Below, in pieces: positions 1-9,382 of a stretch of 64,000 bases of DNA (positions are counted from its first letter, which is position 1; every line of letters starts with the position of its first letter). The notes beneath the pieces are model-generated. The model was not told the origin of the DNA and searched no databases. It saw only the letters and a list, made by a program, of their open reading frames with translations. The translations under genes were made by a program, and so were the position numbers. Source of the DNA: Geminicoccus harenae (GTDB lineage Bacteria; Pseudomonadota; Alphaproteobacteria; Geminicoccales; Geminicoccaceae); assembly GCF_019800005.1 (NCBI RefSeq), contig NZ_JABGCL010000001.1, positions 124,001-188,000 of the forward strand, read 5' to 3'.

Positions 1-635
1 TGGGCGCGGTCGCGGATAGCATCCGGGTCCGTGGCCGGCTTCCGCTCCGAGATCTCGACCTGCCGCCGAACATGGTCCTCCTGGCCGCCGGTCTCGATGG
101 CGCCAGGGCGCACCTTGCGGACGGTCCGGATCGCCTGGTCCGGCGGCATGCCGCACTCGACCAGCAGGCGAGCCGTGATCGTCCCTGCCCGGCCGAGCCC
201 GCCCTTGCAATGCACCAGGACATCGAACCCGTCGCGGAGCCGGGCGCGAATGCCTTCGCCGACCTCGTTCCACCGGCGCTCGAACGCCTCGGGCGGCACG
301 CCATAGTCGGGGATCGGCAGGTGCAGCCAGTCCATGTGCCGGCGCCGCACCTCCTCCTCCAGGGTGGGGACCTGCAGGCTGTCCAGCTCGTGCTGCTCGA
401 TCAGCGTCACCACCAGCACCGGCCCCCATTGCCGGACCGCATCGAGATCGACGCACAGGTCCCGGTCCCAGGAGCCGGTGAAGGCATGGGCCTGCTTCTT
501 GCCGGGACAGAAGGTGATCCCGATGCGGCCGTACCCGTCCTTCGCCCGCACTTCCGCGATCTGCAGGGGGTGGGTCACGCTGGTGCGGCCCAGGGCGGAG
601 GCGCCAGCCATCCGGTTCTGCTCGCCTAGCATCAT
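1..635 (-). CDS. CDKN3-like dual-specificity protein phosphatase (3' end cut by window edge)
   Basis: The frame opens with ATG ATG at 635 and runs open to base 1, so the C-terminus lies outside the window. It reads as a cysteine phosphatase of the cyclin-dependent kinase inhibitor 3 type. An early ITFCPGKKQ segment is followed by GSWDRDLCVDLDAV, then the P-loop HCKGGLGRAGT, a CX5R signature in which the Cys is the nucleophile and the Arg binds phosphate. The general-acid Asp is probably in PIPDYGVP upstream of the P-loop. Bacterial members of this family are poorly characterised and their substrate is unknown. The gene is transcribed away from the comM homologue, sharing a 170-base upstream region. 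Family assignment is confident; function beyond phosphatase is not. Confidence 0.85.
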   Translation of the reverse strand, partial: MMLGEQNRMAGASALGRTSVTHPLQIAEVRAKDGYGRIGITFCPGKKQAHAFTGSWDRDLCVDLDAVRQWGPVLVVTLIEQHELDSLQVPTLEEEVRRRHMDWLHLPIPDYGVPPEAFERRWNEVGEGIRARLRDGFDVLVHCKGGLGRAGTITARLLVECGMPPDQAIRTVRKVRPGAIETGGQEDHVRRQVEISERKPATDPDAIRDRA

Positions 636-805
636 CGCTCCTGTTCTTCCTGATCCAGAGCCCGGCCGTGGGACCATTCTCATGCGGACATCAGCTACCC
701 GGCTGCACAACCGTAATCAGGGTTTGAAGCCGCAACAATCAATCTTTGATGGAAATGATGCCCTGGTTCGTGCCATTCCTGCCGGCCTGTCGGAGGGAGA
801 TGTCG

Positions 806-2344
806 ATGGCGCCGACCGCCACCATGGCACGGGTACGGACCGTGGCGTTCGCGGGGCTGGAAGTGCGCGACGTCGACGTGGAGGTGCAATTGGCCAGCGG
901 GCTGCCGGCCTTCACCCTGGTGGGCCTGCCCGACAAGGCGCTGGCGGAGAGCCGCGAGCGGGTGCGCGGCGCCCTCGGCACGCTCGGCATCTCGCTGCCG
1001 CCCAAGCGGATCGTGATCAACCTGGCGCCGGCCGACCTCGCCAAGGAAGGCAGCCATTTCGACCTGCCGATCGCGCTGGGCCTGCTGGTGGTGCTGGGCC
1101 TGCTGCCGCCGGCGTCGCTCGAGCAGCATCTGGTGCTGGGCGAACTGGCCCTGGATGGCGCCATCCGCCCGGTCCAGGGCGTGCTGCCGGCGGCCCTGGC
1201 GGCGAGCGAGCGGCGCCTCGCCATGATCTGCCCGGGCGATAGCGGCGGCGAGGCGGCCTGGCTCGCCAGCGAGATCGAGGTGGTGGCCGCCCCCTCGCTC
1301 GCCTCGCTCATCAACCATCTGCGCGGCCTGCACCGCCTCCCGCCGCCCGAGCCGGCACTCGCCAGTGAAGGCGGCGCCTATCCCGACCTGAAGGACGTGA
1401 AGGGCCAGGAGACCGCCAAGCGCGCCATCGAGATCGCCGCGGCCGGGCACCACCACCTGCTGATGAGCGGGCCGCCGGGCTCCGGCAAGTCGATGCTGGC
1501 GGCAAGGCTGCCGGGCCTCCTGCCGCCGCTCGATCCGGCCGAGGTGCTGGAGGTCAGCATGATCGCGTCCATCGCCGGCCGGCTGGAGGGCGGCCGGCTG
1601 ACAAGGCGCCGGCCGTTCCGCAGCCCGCACCATGGCAGCTCGATGGCGGCCCTGGTGGGCGGCGGCAGCAATGCCCGGCCGGGCGAGATCAGCCTGGCCC
1701 ACAAGGGCGTGCTGTTCCTGGACGAGCTGCCGGAGTTCCAGCGCAACGTGCTGGACGCGCTGCGCCAGCCGCTCGAGACCGGCCAGATCACCGTGTCACG
1801 CGCAGCGGCCCATGCCACCTACCCGGCGCGCTTCCAGCTCATCGCCGCGATGAACCCGTGCCGCTGCGGCCATCTCGGCACGCGCGAGCTGCAATGCGCC
1901 AAGGCACCCCGCTGCGCGGACGATTATCTCGGCCGGATCTCCGGGCCGCTGTTCGACCGGATCGACCTGGTGGTCGAGGTGCCGGCAGTCTCGCCGGCCG
2001 ATCTGCTTCTGCCGGCGCCCGCCGAGGACAGCGCCAGGGTGGCGGCCAGGGTCGCGGCGGCGCGGGAGATCCAGTCCGAGCGGTTCGCGAAGGCCGGCCG
2101 TCCGGAACTGCGCACCAATGCCGAGGCCGAGGGCGAACTCCTGGACGAGATCGCACCTTTGGACCCGCCGGCCCGCCAGCTCCTGGAGCGGGCCGCCAAG
2201 CATCTGCACCTGACCGCGCGGAGCTGGCACCGGGTCGTGCGAGTGGCGCGCACGGTCGCCGACCTGGACGGCAGCGAGGTGGTGCGCAAGCCGCAGATCG
2301 CCGAGGCGCTGGCGTTCCGCCGCCACGCGCCCAGGCGCGGCTGA
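806..2344 (+). CDS. comM: ComM/YifB family Mg-chelatase-like AAA+ ATPase
   Basis: About 512 residues, the usual length for YifB/ComM. The N-terminal ChlI-type domain (FAGLEVRDVDVEVQL, GLPAFTLVGLPDKAL) is followed by the AAA+ module with Walker A GPPGSGKS and Walker B LFLDELPEF. A cysteine-containing segment MNPCRCGHLG and a C-terminal chelatase lid follow. In naturally transformable bacteria ComM is a branch-migration helicase that extends recombination of incoming DNA, and the gene is also widespread in species not known to be competent. I chose ATG 806 because GGAGGG lies about seven bases upstream. ATG 824 (MARVRTVAF) also matches the family start. The frame opens further upstream at 746 but has no better ribosome site there. 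Confidence 0.93.
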   Translation: MAPTATMARVRTVAFAGLEVRDVDVEVQLASGLPAFTLVGLPDKALAESRERVRGALGTLGISLPPKRIVINLAPADLAKEGSHFDLPIALGLLVVLGLLPPASLEQHLVLGELALDGAIRPVQGVLPAALAASERRLAMICPGDSGGEAAWLASEIEVVAAPSLASLINHLRGLHRLPPPEPALASEGGAYPDLKDVKGQETAKRAIEIAAAGHHHLLMSGPPGSGKSMLAARLPGLLPPLDPAEVLEVSMIASIAGRLEGGRLTRRRPFRSPHHGSSMAALVGGGSNARPGEISLAHKGVLFLDELPEFQRNVLDALRQPLETGQITVSRAAAHATYPARFQLIAAMNPCRCGHLGTRELQCAKAPRCADDYLGRISGPLFDRIDLVVEVPAVSPADLLLPAPAEDSARVAARVAAAREIQSERFAKAGRPELRTNAEAEGELLDEIAPLDPPARQLLERAAKHLHLTARSWHRVVRVARTVADLDGSEVVRKPQIAEALAFRRHAPRRG

Positions 2345-2482
2345 CGGGCGACGGGCCCGTGCTCCTGACATGGCCGGACCTGCCTATTGATCCGGGCCGG
2401 CCCGTCTGGCAGCAGTGACGAGCCTGGGCCACTCGTGCGTCATGCCGAGGATGTCGGGGCCGGCGTGGCAGAAGAACTGGGC

Positions 2483-4771
2483 ATGATCGTCGTCGGCAGC
2501 CATCACCATGCGCTCGTAGCACTCTCGATCCTGATCGCGGCCGCTGCCGCCTATACCGCGCTCGACCTCGCCAGCCGGATCCGGGCATCCGCCGGCTGGG
2601 CACGGCTCGCCTGGCTGGCGACCGCGGCACTGGCCATGGGCGGCGGCATCTGGGCCATGCATTTCGTGGCGATGCTGGCCTACCGCATGCCCGGGATGCA
2701 GGCCGACTACGATGTCGGGCTGACCCTGGTCTCGCTGCTCGTCCCGATCGTCGCGACCGGCATGAGCTTCGGCCTCATGGGCCTGTTCGCCCGCTCGGCG
2801 GTGCTGTTGCCGGCTGCCGGCCTGCTCATGGGGCTGGGCATCGTCGCGATGCACTATGTCGGCATGGCGGCGATGAAGATGGACGCCGGGATCCGCTACG
2901 ATCCCTACTGGGTGGCGGCATCGGTGCTGATCGCGATCGGTGCCGCTTCGGCAGCACTGTGGCTCACCACCAGGACCAACCGTTTCCCCAGGCGGCTGGC
3001 CGCCGCCCTGGTGATGGGCGTGGCGATCTCCGGGATGCACTATGCCGGCATGGCCGGCGTCACCTTCGTCATGCATCACGGCGAGGCGGTCCCGCCGGCG
3101 GCAGGGGGCTTCGACCAGCCGACCCTGGCCGTGGCCGTGGCGGCGGCCGCCTTCCTGATCCTGTTCCTGGCGCTGATCGCCGCCATGTTCGATCGCCGCT
3201 TCGCCCATCTGGCCGAGCGCGAGGCCGCGGCCCTGCGCCAGAGCGAGGAGCGCTTCCGGCAGCTCTACCGGCGCACGCCGCTGCCGCTCTACTCGCTGGA
3301 CCGGTCGGGCCGGGTCGAGCAGGTCAGCGATGCCTGCCTGGACCTGATCGGCTATGACCGGGCCGAGATCGTCGGGCGGCCGCTGGTCGACTTCATGACG
3401 GCCGCATCGGCGCGCCGGGCGATCCGCGAGGACTGGCCGGCCCTGCTCCGGCAGGGGGAGGTGGCCGACGTCGAGCACCGGATCGTCACCAGGTCCGGCA
3501 AGGTCCTGGACGTCCTCTCCTCCGCCCGGCTGGAACGGGACGGGGAGGGCGGGTTCCTGCGGGTGCTGGGCGGCCTCACCGACGTGACCGAGCACCGGCG
3601 CGCCGAGGAGGCCCTGCGCCAGGCGCAGAAGATCGAGGCGATCGGTCAGCTCACCGGCGGGATCGCCCACGACTTCAACAACATCCTGGCCGTGGTGATC
3701 GGCAACCTGGACCTGCTGCGCAAGCGCCTGCCGGACGATCCCAAGGCCAGGTGCCTGGTGGAGGGCGCGTTCGAGGGGGCCAGGCGCGGTGCCGCGCTCA
3801 CCCAGCGTCTGCTGGCGTTCGCGCGGCGGCAGGACCTGAAGCCTGAGCCGGTCGACGTGCCGGCCCTGGTGGGCGGCATGGCCGACCTGCTGGAGCGCTC
3901 GCTGGGCCCGATGATCACGGTCGCAACCCGCTTTCCCCCGGGCCTGCCGCGCGCCCATGTGGACGCCAACCAGCTCGAGCTGGCGCTGCTCAACCTGGCG
4001 CTCAACGCGCGCGACGCCATGCCCGCCGGGGGCAGGCTGACCATCACGGCCGCCGAGCGGCAGGTGGCGGACGGGGCGGCGGACGGGCTCCTGCCCGGCA
4101 GCTATCTCTGCCTGGTCCTGTCCGACACGGGCCAGGGGATGGACGCGCCGACGCTCGATCGCGCGCTGGAGCCGTTCTTCACCACCAAGGGGCTCGGCAA
4201 GGGCACCGGGCTGGGCCTGCCCATGGTGCAGGGCCTGGCGGCGCAGTCGGGCGGCCGGCTGTTCCTGCGCAGCACGGTGGGCGAAGGGACCGTGGCGGAA
4301 CTCTGGCTGCCGGCCAGCGCTGCGCCGGAGCATGCAAGGCGGCCGGCCCCGGCCCCAGCCGCGGCGACGGCGCAGGTCGGCCGGCTGACCGTGTTGACCG
4401 TGGACGACGACTCGCTCGTGCTGATGAACACGGTCGCCATGCTGGAGGATCTGGGCCACGCCGTGCTGGAGCGGCCATCCGCGGTCGAGGCGCTGGAACT
4501 CCTTCGCTCCGGCCAGCAGGTCGACCTCCTGATCACCGATCAGGCGATGCCGGGCATGACCGGCCTCGAGCTGGCCCGGATCCTCCGTGCCGAGCAGCCG
4601 GCGCTGCCGGTGCTGATCGCCAGCGGCTACGCGCCGCCCGCCGAGCCCGACGGCGACTTTCCGCGGCTCGGCAAGCCCTTCGACCAGGCAGCGCTCGCCC
4701 GTGCCATCGCGCTGGCCCTGAGGGCCGGCCACAGCGCGGGCCTGACGGCGGCGCAGGCGCGGCCGGTCTAG
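2483..4771 (+). CDS. MHYT-PAS hybrid sensor histidine kinase with C-terminal receiver
   Basis: About 762 residues. Residues 1-235 form a seven-helix MHYT membrane sensor with the repeated signature AMHFVAM, AMHYVGM, GMHYAGM. The His and Met residues are thought to bind a metal, often copper, which would make the domain a candidate sensor of O2, CO or NO. A PAS domain (LYRRTPLPLYSLDRSG) follows. The kinase core has the phospho-accepting His near residue 396 in GGIAHDFNN and an HATPase domain ending GTGLGLPMVQG. A receiver domain has an acidic pocket VDDD and a phospho-acceptor Asp near 686 in LLITDQAMPG. No response regulator or output gene is adjacent. The start is uncertain: ATG 2483 begins the first membrane helix well, GTG 2465 is possible, and the frame is open from 2387. 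Confidence 0.9.
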   Translation: MIVVGSHHHALVALSILIAAAAAYTALDLASRIRASAGWARLAWLATAALAMGGGIWAMHFVAMLAYRMPGMQADYDVGLTLVSLLVPIVATGMSFGLMGLFARSAVLLPAAGLLMGLGIVAMHYVGMAAMKMDAGIRYDPYWVAASVLIAIGAASAALWLTTRTNRFPRRLAAALVMGVAISGMHYAGMAGVTFVMHHGEAVPPAAGGFDQPTLAVAVAAAAFLILFLALIAAMFDRRFAHLAEREAAALRQSEERFRQLYRRTPLPLYSLDRSGRVEQVSDACLDLIGYDRAEIVGRPLVDFMTAASARRAIREDWPALLRQGEVADVEHRIVTRSGKVLDVLSSARLERDGEGGFLRVLGGLTDVTEHRRAEEALRQAQKIEAIGQLTGGIAHDFNNILAVVIGNLDLLRKRLPDDPKARCLVEGAFEGARRGAALTQRLLAFARRQDLKPEPVDVPALVGGMADLLERSLGPMITVATRFPPGLPRAHVDANQLELALLNLALNARDAMPAGGRLTITAAERQVADGAADGLLPGSYLCLVLSDTGQGMDAPTLDRALEPFFTTKGLGKGTGLGLPMVQGLAAQSGGRLFLRSTVGEGTVAELWLPASAAPEHARRPAPAPAAATAQVGRLTVLTVDDDSLVLMNTVAMLEDLGHAVLERPSAVEALELLRSGQQVDLLITDQAMPGMTGLELARILRAEQPALPVLIASGYAPPAEPDGDFPRLGKPFDQAALARAIALALRAGHSAGLTAAQARPV

Positions 4772-4872
4772 CGGCTGTCATGGACCGGCACCGGGCGCCA
4801 GCCGAACCCTCCCGCCTAGCCCCTGGCCGTGCCAGGGACTAAAGCATGGCTGGCAAGGTGACGGAGTGGATC

Positions 4873-5613
4873 ATGGCGCGGCGGTTGCGGCTGGGTATCA
4901 ACGTGGACCACGTGGCGACGGTCAGGAACGCCCGCGGCGGGGCGCATCCCTGCCCGGTGCGAGCCGCGGCCATGGTCAAGGAGGCCGGCGGCGACGGGAT
5001 CACCGCCCATCTGCGCGAGGATCGCCGCCACATCCGCGACGCGGACATCGACCGGCTCAAGAACGAGATCGACCTGCCGCTCAACCTCGAGATGGGCGTC
5101 ACCGACGAGATGCTGGCGATCGCGCTGCGCGTCCTGCCGCATGCCTGCTGCCTGGTGCCCGAGCGGCGTGAGGAGCGCACCACCGAGCACGGGCTGGCGG
5201 TGGTCGGCCAGGAAGAGCGGATCGCGCCGTTCGTGGCCAAGCTGAAGGAGGCCGGCATCCGGGTCTCGCTGTTCGTCGATGCCGACCCGCGGCAGCTCAT
5301 GGCCGCCGCGAAGGTCGGCGCCGACATCGTCGAGATCCATACCGGCGCCTATTGCGACGCGGACGATGCCGGCCGGGCCAGGGAGCTGGAGCGGATCGAG
5401 GCGGCGGCCAAGCTCACCACCGAGCTCGGCCTGGAATGCCATGCCGGCCACGGGCTGGACTATGCCACAGTCAATCCGATCGCGCGCATCCCGGCGATGG
5501 TCGAGCTCAATATCGGCCATTTCCTGGTGGGCGAGGCGATCTTCCGCGGCTGGCACGGCTCGCTCGGCGAGATGCGCCGCCTGATGGACGAGGCCCGCGG
5601 CATCCGGGCCTGA
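4873..5613 (+). CDS. pdxJ: Pyridoxine 5'-phosphate synthase PdxJ
   Basis: Condenses 1-deoxy-D-xylulose 5-phosphate with 3-amino-2-oxopropyl phosphate to form pyridoxine 5'-phosphate, the last ring-closing step of DXP-dependent vitamin B6 synthesis. The protein is about 246 residues, normal length. It shows the family opening [19 protein letters not shown], then [20 protein letters not shown], and late barrel motifs [17 protein letters not shown] and [15 protein letters not shown] start at ATG 4873 (MARRLRLG) because GGAG lies six bases upstream; an in-frame ATG at 4846 would add nine residues. It heads the conserved alphaproteobacterial run pdxJ-acpS-lepB-rnc-era-recO, and acpS begins 13 bases after its stop. 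Confidence 0.97.
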   Translation: MARRLRLGINVDHVATVRNARGGAHPCPVRAAAMVKEAGGDGITAHLREDRRHIRDADIDRLKNEIDLPLNLEMGVTDEMLAIALRVLPHACCLVPERREERTTEHGLAVVGQEERIAPFVAKLKEAGIRVSLFVDADPRQLMAAAKVGADIVEIHTGAYCDADDAGRARELERIEAAAKLTTELGLECHAGHGLDYATVNPIARIPAMVELNIGHFLVGEAIFRGWHGSLGEMRRLMDEARGIRA

Positions 5614-5626
5614 GCGGGCGACGGCC

Positions 5627-6043
5627 GTGATCCTGGGCCTCGGCAGCGACCTGATCGACATCCGCCGGATCGAGGCGGCGCTGGAGCGGTTCGGCGAGCG
5701 GTTCATCCGGCGCTGCTTCACCGACGCCGAGCGCGCCACGGCGGAGGGTCGGCTGCGCCGGGTCGAGACCTATGCCAAGCGCTATGCCGCCAAGGAGGCG
5801 GTCGCCAAGGCGCTGGGCACCGGCCTCGCCGAGGGCGTGTCCTGGCAGGAGATCGGGGTGGAGAACGAGCCGGGCGGTCGGCCGGTGGTCCGGCTGAGCG
5901 GCCGGGCAGCGGCCCGGCTGGCCAGCCTGACCCCGCCCGGCTACCGGGCCCAGCTCGACCTGACGCTCAGCGACGAGCCGCCGATCGCCCATGCGATCGT
6001 GCTGATCTCCGCCGTACCGCTGCCTCCAGGCGCGCAAGCGTGA
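5627..6043 (+). CDS. acpS: Holo-[acyl-carrier-protein] synthase AcpS
   Basis: Transfers 4'-phosphopantetheine from CoA to the serine of apo-ACP, activating fatty-acid synthesis. At 138 residues it is typical in size. The conserved metal-binding Asp is in [13 protein letters not shown] and the catalytic Glu in [12 protein letters not shown], with a C-terminal SLSGRA-like strand ([11 protein letters not shown]). Translation starts at a GTG, so the annotated methionine is encoded by GTG at 5627. It sits between pdxJ and lepB. The 146-base gap after it, before lepB, may hold a promoter for the downstream genes, although no convincing sigma-70 boxes are evident. Confidence 0.95.
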   Translation: MILGLGSDLIDIRRIEAALERFGERFIRRCFTDAERATAEGRLRRVETYAKRYAAKEAVAKALGTGLAEGVSWQEIGVENEPGGRPVVRLSGRAAARLASLTPPGYRAQLDLTLSDEPPIAHAIVLISAVPLPPGAQA

Positions 6044-6189
6044 CCCCCGCGATGGCAAAACCGCTTGCTTTATCCTAGCGTGTCGGTTCTTCCAGTGCTG
6101 CGCCCAGGTTTGCGTGGTTCGTCGGTTGCGACTGGTGGACCGTTCCCTGGCAACCTCACGACCTTCCCTGGCCACCATCCGGTCGACCG

Positions 6190-6930
6190 ATGCCCGATCA
6201 CGTCGCGCTCGAGAAGCGCAAGTCCTCCTCCACCTGGGAAACCGTCAAGACCCTGATCTACGCGATCCTGATCGCGTTGGTGGTGCGCACCTTCCTGTTC
6301 GAGCCGTTCAACATCCCGTCGGGCTCGATGAAGCCGACCCTGCTGGTGGGCGACTATCTGTTCGTCAGCAAATACGCCTACGGCTACAGCCGCTGGTCGT
6401 TCCCCTGGGGCATCGTGCCGTTCGAGGGGCGCGTCTTCGGCAGCCTGCCCGAGCGCGGCGACGTCGCGGTGTTCAAGCGGCCGGGCGAGAATGTCGACTA
6501 TATCAAGCGGGTAATCGGGCTGCCGGGCGACCGGGTGCAGATGCGCGGCGGCCGCCTGTTCATCAATGGCGAGGAAGTGCCGCAGGAGCCGGCCGGCACG
6601 TTCAGCGACCTGCACGAGGGCAGCGTCGCCATGTACCGCGAGACCCTGCCGGGCGGGCGGGTCCACAACATCCTGGACCGCTATCCGGACGGCCCGATGG
6701 ACGACACCCAGGAGTTCCAGGTGCCGGACGGGCATGTGTTCATGATGGGTGACAATCGAGACAATTCGCAGGATAGTCGTGATCCGAGTCTGGGCTATGT
6801 TCCGTTGGAGAACCTCGTCGGCCGGGCCGAGATCCTGTTCTTTTCCACGGATGGTTCCGCCGGATTCCTGGAGCCCTGGGCATGGCCCTTCGCGACCCGC
6901 TTCGATCGGCTGCTCACCACGATCCGTTGA
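6190..6930 (+). CDS. lepB: Signal peptidase I LepB
   Basis: Membrane-anchored protease that removes signal peptides of Sec and Tat substrates on the periplasmic face. One N-terminal membrane segment (LIYAILIALVVRTFLF) precedes the catalytic Ser46 in IPSGSMKPTLLVGD. The general-base Lys106 lies in YIKRVIGLPGD. The conserved box MMGDNRDNSQDSR is present at the C-terminal side. At 246 residues it is the compact alphaproteobacterial type with a single N-terminal helix. The C-terminus may overlap the start of rnc by 49 bases, which suggests translational coupling, a common arrangement in this cluster. Confidence 0.97.
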   Translation: MPDHVALEKRKSSSTWETVKTLIYAILIALVVRTFLFEPFNIPSGSMKPTLLVGDYLFVSKYAYGYSRWSFPWGIVPFEGRVFGSLPERGDVAVFKRPGENVDYIKRVIGLPGDRVQMRGGRLFINGEEVPQEPAGTFSDLHEGSVAMYRETLPGGRVHNILDRYPDGPMDDTQEFQVPDGHVFMMGDNRDNSQDSRDPSLGYVPLENLVGRAEILFFSTDGSAGFLEPWAWPFATRFDRLLTTIR

Positions 6931-7649
6931 ACCAGGAGCATAGGCGGGGCCGGGTCGCCATCGACGAGATCGAGGCGGCACTGGCCCATGGCTTTCGCGA
7001 GCGCAGCCTGTTGGAGGAGGCGCTCACCCATGCGAGTGCGGTGCGGCGGGCCGGACCCCGGCGCAAGGCGCGCCGCTCCAACGAGCGGCTGGAGTTCCTG
7101 GGCGACCGCGTGCTGGGCCTGATGGTCGCGCACATGCTGATCGAGCGCTTCCGCGACGACCCTGAGGGCACGCTGGCGCTGCGCCAGGACGGGCTGGTCC
7201 GGCGCGAGACCATCGCCGAGATCGCCCGCAAGCTCGGCGTGGGCGAGTGGCTGGTGGTGGCCAAGAGCGAGGAGGACGGCGGCGGGCGCGACAACCCGGC
7301 GATCCTGGCCGACACGGTGGAGGCGCTGATCGGCGCCATCTACCTGGATGGCGGCTGGGCGCCGGCGGAAGCCTTCGTGCGGCGGCACTGGCAGCCTTTG
7401 GTGGCGCAGGCGGGCCTGCCCAGCCGCGACCCGAAGACCGCCCTGCAGGAATGGGCGCAGGGGCGCGGCCTGGAGCGCCCGACCTACCAGGTGGTGTCGA
7501 CCGAGGGGCCGCCGCATGCGCCGACCTTCCAGGTCAGCGCCAGCCTGCCCGATACCGGGGTGGCCATCGCCTCGGGCAATTCCAAGCGTGCGGCCGAGCA
7601 GGCCGCCGCCCAGCTTCTCCTGGAACGCGTGAGCACCCATTCGCCATGA
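6882..7649 (+). CDS. rnc: Ribonuclease III
   Basis: Cleaves double-stranded RNA in rRNA and mRNA processing. It has an N-terminal RNase III domain with the signature ERLEFLGDRVLGL and the acidic catalytic Glu in LADTVEALIGAIYLDGG. A C-terminal double-stranded RNA-binding domain follows (DPKTALQEWAQGRG, ASGNSKRAAEQAAA). From ATG 6882 the protein is 255 residues and overlaps lepB by 49 bases, with GGAG about eight bases upstream. A TTG at 6927, overlapping the lepB stop, would give 240 residues, closer to the family norm, so the start is unsettled. Its stop overlaps the era start by four bases. Confidence 0.95.
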   Translation: MALRDPLRSAAHHDPLNQEHRRGRVAIDEIEAALAHGFRERSLLEEALTHASAVRRAGPRRKARRSNERLEFLGDRVLGLMVAHMLIERFRDDPEGTLALRQDGLVRRETIAEIARKLGVGEWLVVAKSEEDGGGRDNPAILADTVEALIGAIYLDGGWAPAEAFVRRHWQPLVAQAGLPSRDPKTALQEWAQGRGLERPTYQVVSTEGPPHAPTFQVSASLPDTGVAIASGNSKRAAEQAAAQLLLERVSTHSP

Positions 7650-8563
7650 CCGCCCCCACCGATACGCCTGCAACCTCCTGCGGCTTCGTCGCCCTGGCGG
7701 GTGCGCCGAACGCCGGCAAGTCGACCCTCCTGAACCATCTGGTCGGCCACAAGGTCTCGATCGTCACGCCCAAGGCGCAGACCACGCGGCGCCGGGTGAT
7801 CGGCATCACCATGGTGGGCCAGGCGCAGGTCCTGTTCGTCGACACGCCCGGCATCTTCGGCGACCCCAAGCGCCCGCTGGAGCGGGCGATGGTGCGGGCC
7901 GCCTGGGACGGGGTGGACGATGCCGACCTCGTGCTGTTCGTGCTGGACGTCGCGAAGGGCCTGAACGCGCAGTCCCGGGCGGTGCTGGAAGGGCTGGCCG
8001 GCCGGCACCGGCGGGTCTGGCTGGTGATCAACAAGATCGACATGGTCCGCCCCGACCGCGCCCTGCCGCAGATCGCCGAGGCCAATGCGATCCTGCCGTT
8101 CGAGCGGACCTTCATCGTCTCGGCACTGACCGGCAATGGCTGCGAGGATCTCCTGGCCGCGGTGGCCGATGCCCTGCCCGAAGGGGCGTGGCTCTATCCC
8201 GACGACCAGCTTTCCGACCTGTCGGACCGGGCGCTGGCCGCGGAGATCACCCGCGAGAAGCTGTTCCTGCAGCTCCAGGACGAGCTGCCCTACAGCGTCA
8301 CGGTCGAGACCGAGCAGTATCTGGAGAGCCCGGACGGCAAGGAGGTCCGGATCGACCAGGTGATCTACGTGCTGCGCGACAGCCAGAAGGCGATCGTGCT
8401 GGGCAAGGGCGGCTCCAGGATCAAGGCGATCGGCCAGGCGGCGCGCGAGGAACTGACCAAGCTTCTGGATGCGCGGGTCCATCTGTTCCTGTTCGTGAAG
8501 GTCCGGGAATGGACCGACGACCCTGAGCGCTATCGCGAGATGGGGCTGGAGAACCGGGGCTGA
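7646..8563 (+). CDS. era: Ribosome-assembly GTPase Era
   Basis: Era binds the 3' end of 16S rRNA during 30S maturation. It has an N-terminal GTPase domain with G1 GAPNAGKST, G2 QTTRRRVIGI, G3 DTPGIF and G4 NKID, then a C-terminal KH RNA-binding domain (IVLGKGGSRIKAIGQAAR). The length is 305 residues, normal. I start at ATG 7646, whose ATGA overlaps the rnc stop codon, giving MTAPTDTP before the GTPase core. The frame stays open far upstream in the rnc coding region, but that extension has no family similarity. The rnc-era-recO order fits a shared role in RNA processing and ribosome assembly. Confidence 0.97.
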   Translation: MTAPTDTPATSCGFVALAGAPNAGKSTLLNHLVGHKVSIVTPKAQTTRRRVIGITMVGQAQVLFVDTPGIFGDPKRPLERAMVRAAWDGVDDADLVLFVLDVAKGLNAQSRAVLEGLAGRHRRVWLVINKIDMVRPDRALPQIAEANAILPFERTFIVSALTGNGCEDLLAAVADALPEGAWLYPDDQLSDLSDRALAAEITREKLFLQLQDELPYSVTVETEQYLESPDGKEVRIDQVIYVLRDSQKAIVLGKGGSRIKAIGQAAREELTKLLDARVHLFLFVKVREWTDDPERYREMGLENRG

Positions 8564-8578
8564 GGGCGGGCTTGGCAC

Positions 8579-9328
8579 GTGGAATGGCATGACGAGGGCT
8601 TCGTCCTGAGCCGCCGCCGGCACGGCGAGGGCAGCCTCGTGGTCAACGCCTTCACCTTCGAGCATGGCCGCCATGCCGGCTTGGTCCAGGGCGGCGGCTC
8701 GCGCGCCCAGGCCCATCTCTGGCAGCCCGGCAACCGGCTGGACCTGGTCTGGCACGCCCGCACCGCGGAGCATCTGGGCAGCCTGAAGGGCGAGCCGATC
8801 CGCCTCCACGCCGCCGACTTGCTGGATGCGCCGCTGGAACTGGCCGGCCTCAGCGCGGCGATGGCGCTGCTGGATGCGGCCATGGCCGAGCGCGACCCGC
8901 ACCCGGTGCTCTATGCCGCCACCTTGCGCCTGATCGATGCGCTCGGCGAGGACGAGGCCTGGCTCGCCGATTATGTCCGCTTCGAGCTGGTGCTGCTGGC
9001 CGAGGCCGGGTTCGGCCTGGCGCTGGACCGCTGTGCGGTGTCCGGCGCCACCGAGGGCCTGACCTATGTCTCGCCGCGCACCGGCGCCGCAGTAGCGGAA
9101 ACGGCGGCGGGCGACTGGGCGCCCCGGCTCCTGAAGCTGCCCCGTTTCCTCCTGGACGGCAGCCGTCCTGACCGGGCGGAGGTGGTGGACGGGCTGCGCC
9201 TCACCGGGCATTTTTTGGACCAGCGCCTGTTCGATGCGGTGAACCGGCCGCCACCCCAGGCGCGGCTGCGCCTCCTGGACCTGCTGGGCCCACCGGCACC
9301 CGACGCACCGACCCAACCTGCCGACTGA
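8579..9328 (+). CDS. recO: DNA repair protein RecO
   Basis: RecO with RecR loads RecA onto SSB-coated single-stranded DNA in the RecFOR pathway. The N-terminal OB fold is recognisable as WHDEGFVLSRRRHGEGSLVV, followed by the helical C-terminal domain with CAVSGATEGLTYVSPRTGAAV. Alphaproteobacterial RecO proteins typically have the latter in place of a full zinc finger. Length is 249 residues. Translation starts at GTG 8579, 15 bases after the era stop. The last residues before the stop are proline and alanine rich and not conserved. It is the final member of the pdxJ-to-recO cluster before parC. Confidence 0.94.
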   Translation: MEWHDEGFVLSRRRHGEGSLVVNAFTFEHGRHAGLVQGGGSRAQAHLWQPGNRLDLVWHARTAEHLGSLKGEPIRLHAADLLDAPLELAGLSAAMALLDAAMAERDPHPVLYAATLRLIDALGEDEAWLADYVRFELVLLAEAGFGLALDRCAVSGATEGLTYVSPRTGAAVAETAAGDWAPRLLKLPRFLLDGSRPDRAEVVDGLRLTGHFLDQRLFDAVNRPPPQARLRLLDLLGPPAPDAPTQPAD

Positions 9329-9382
9329 GCCCCCACTAGCCGACCGGGCGAAGCCCGCTCCCCTGACGAGACCGCGAGATTC

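Noticed and set aside
2384..4732. Minus-strand frame of 782 codons opposite the MHYT kinase
   Set aside because: The plus-strand frame carries complete kinase motifs; the opposite is compositionally skewed and unrecognisable.
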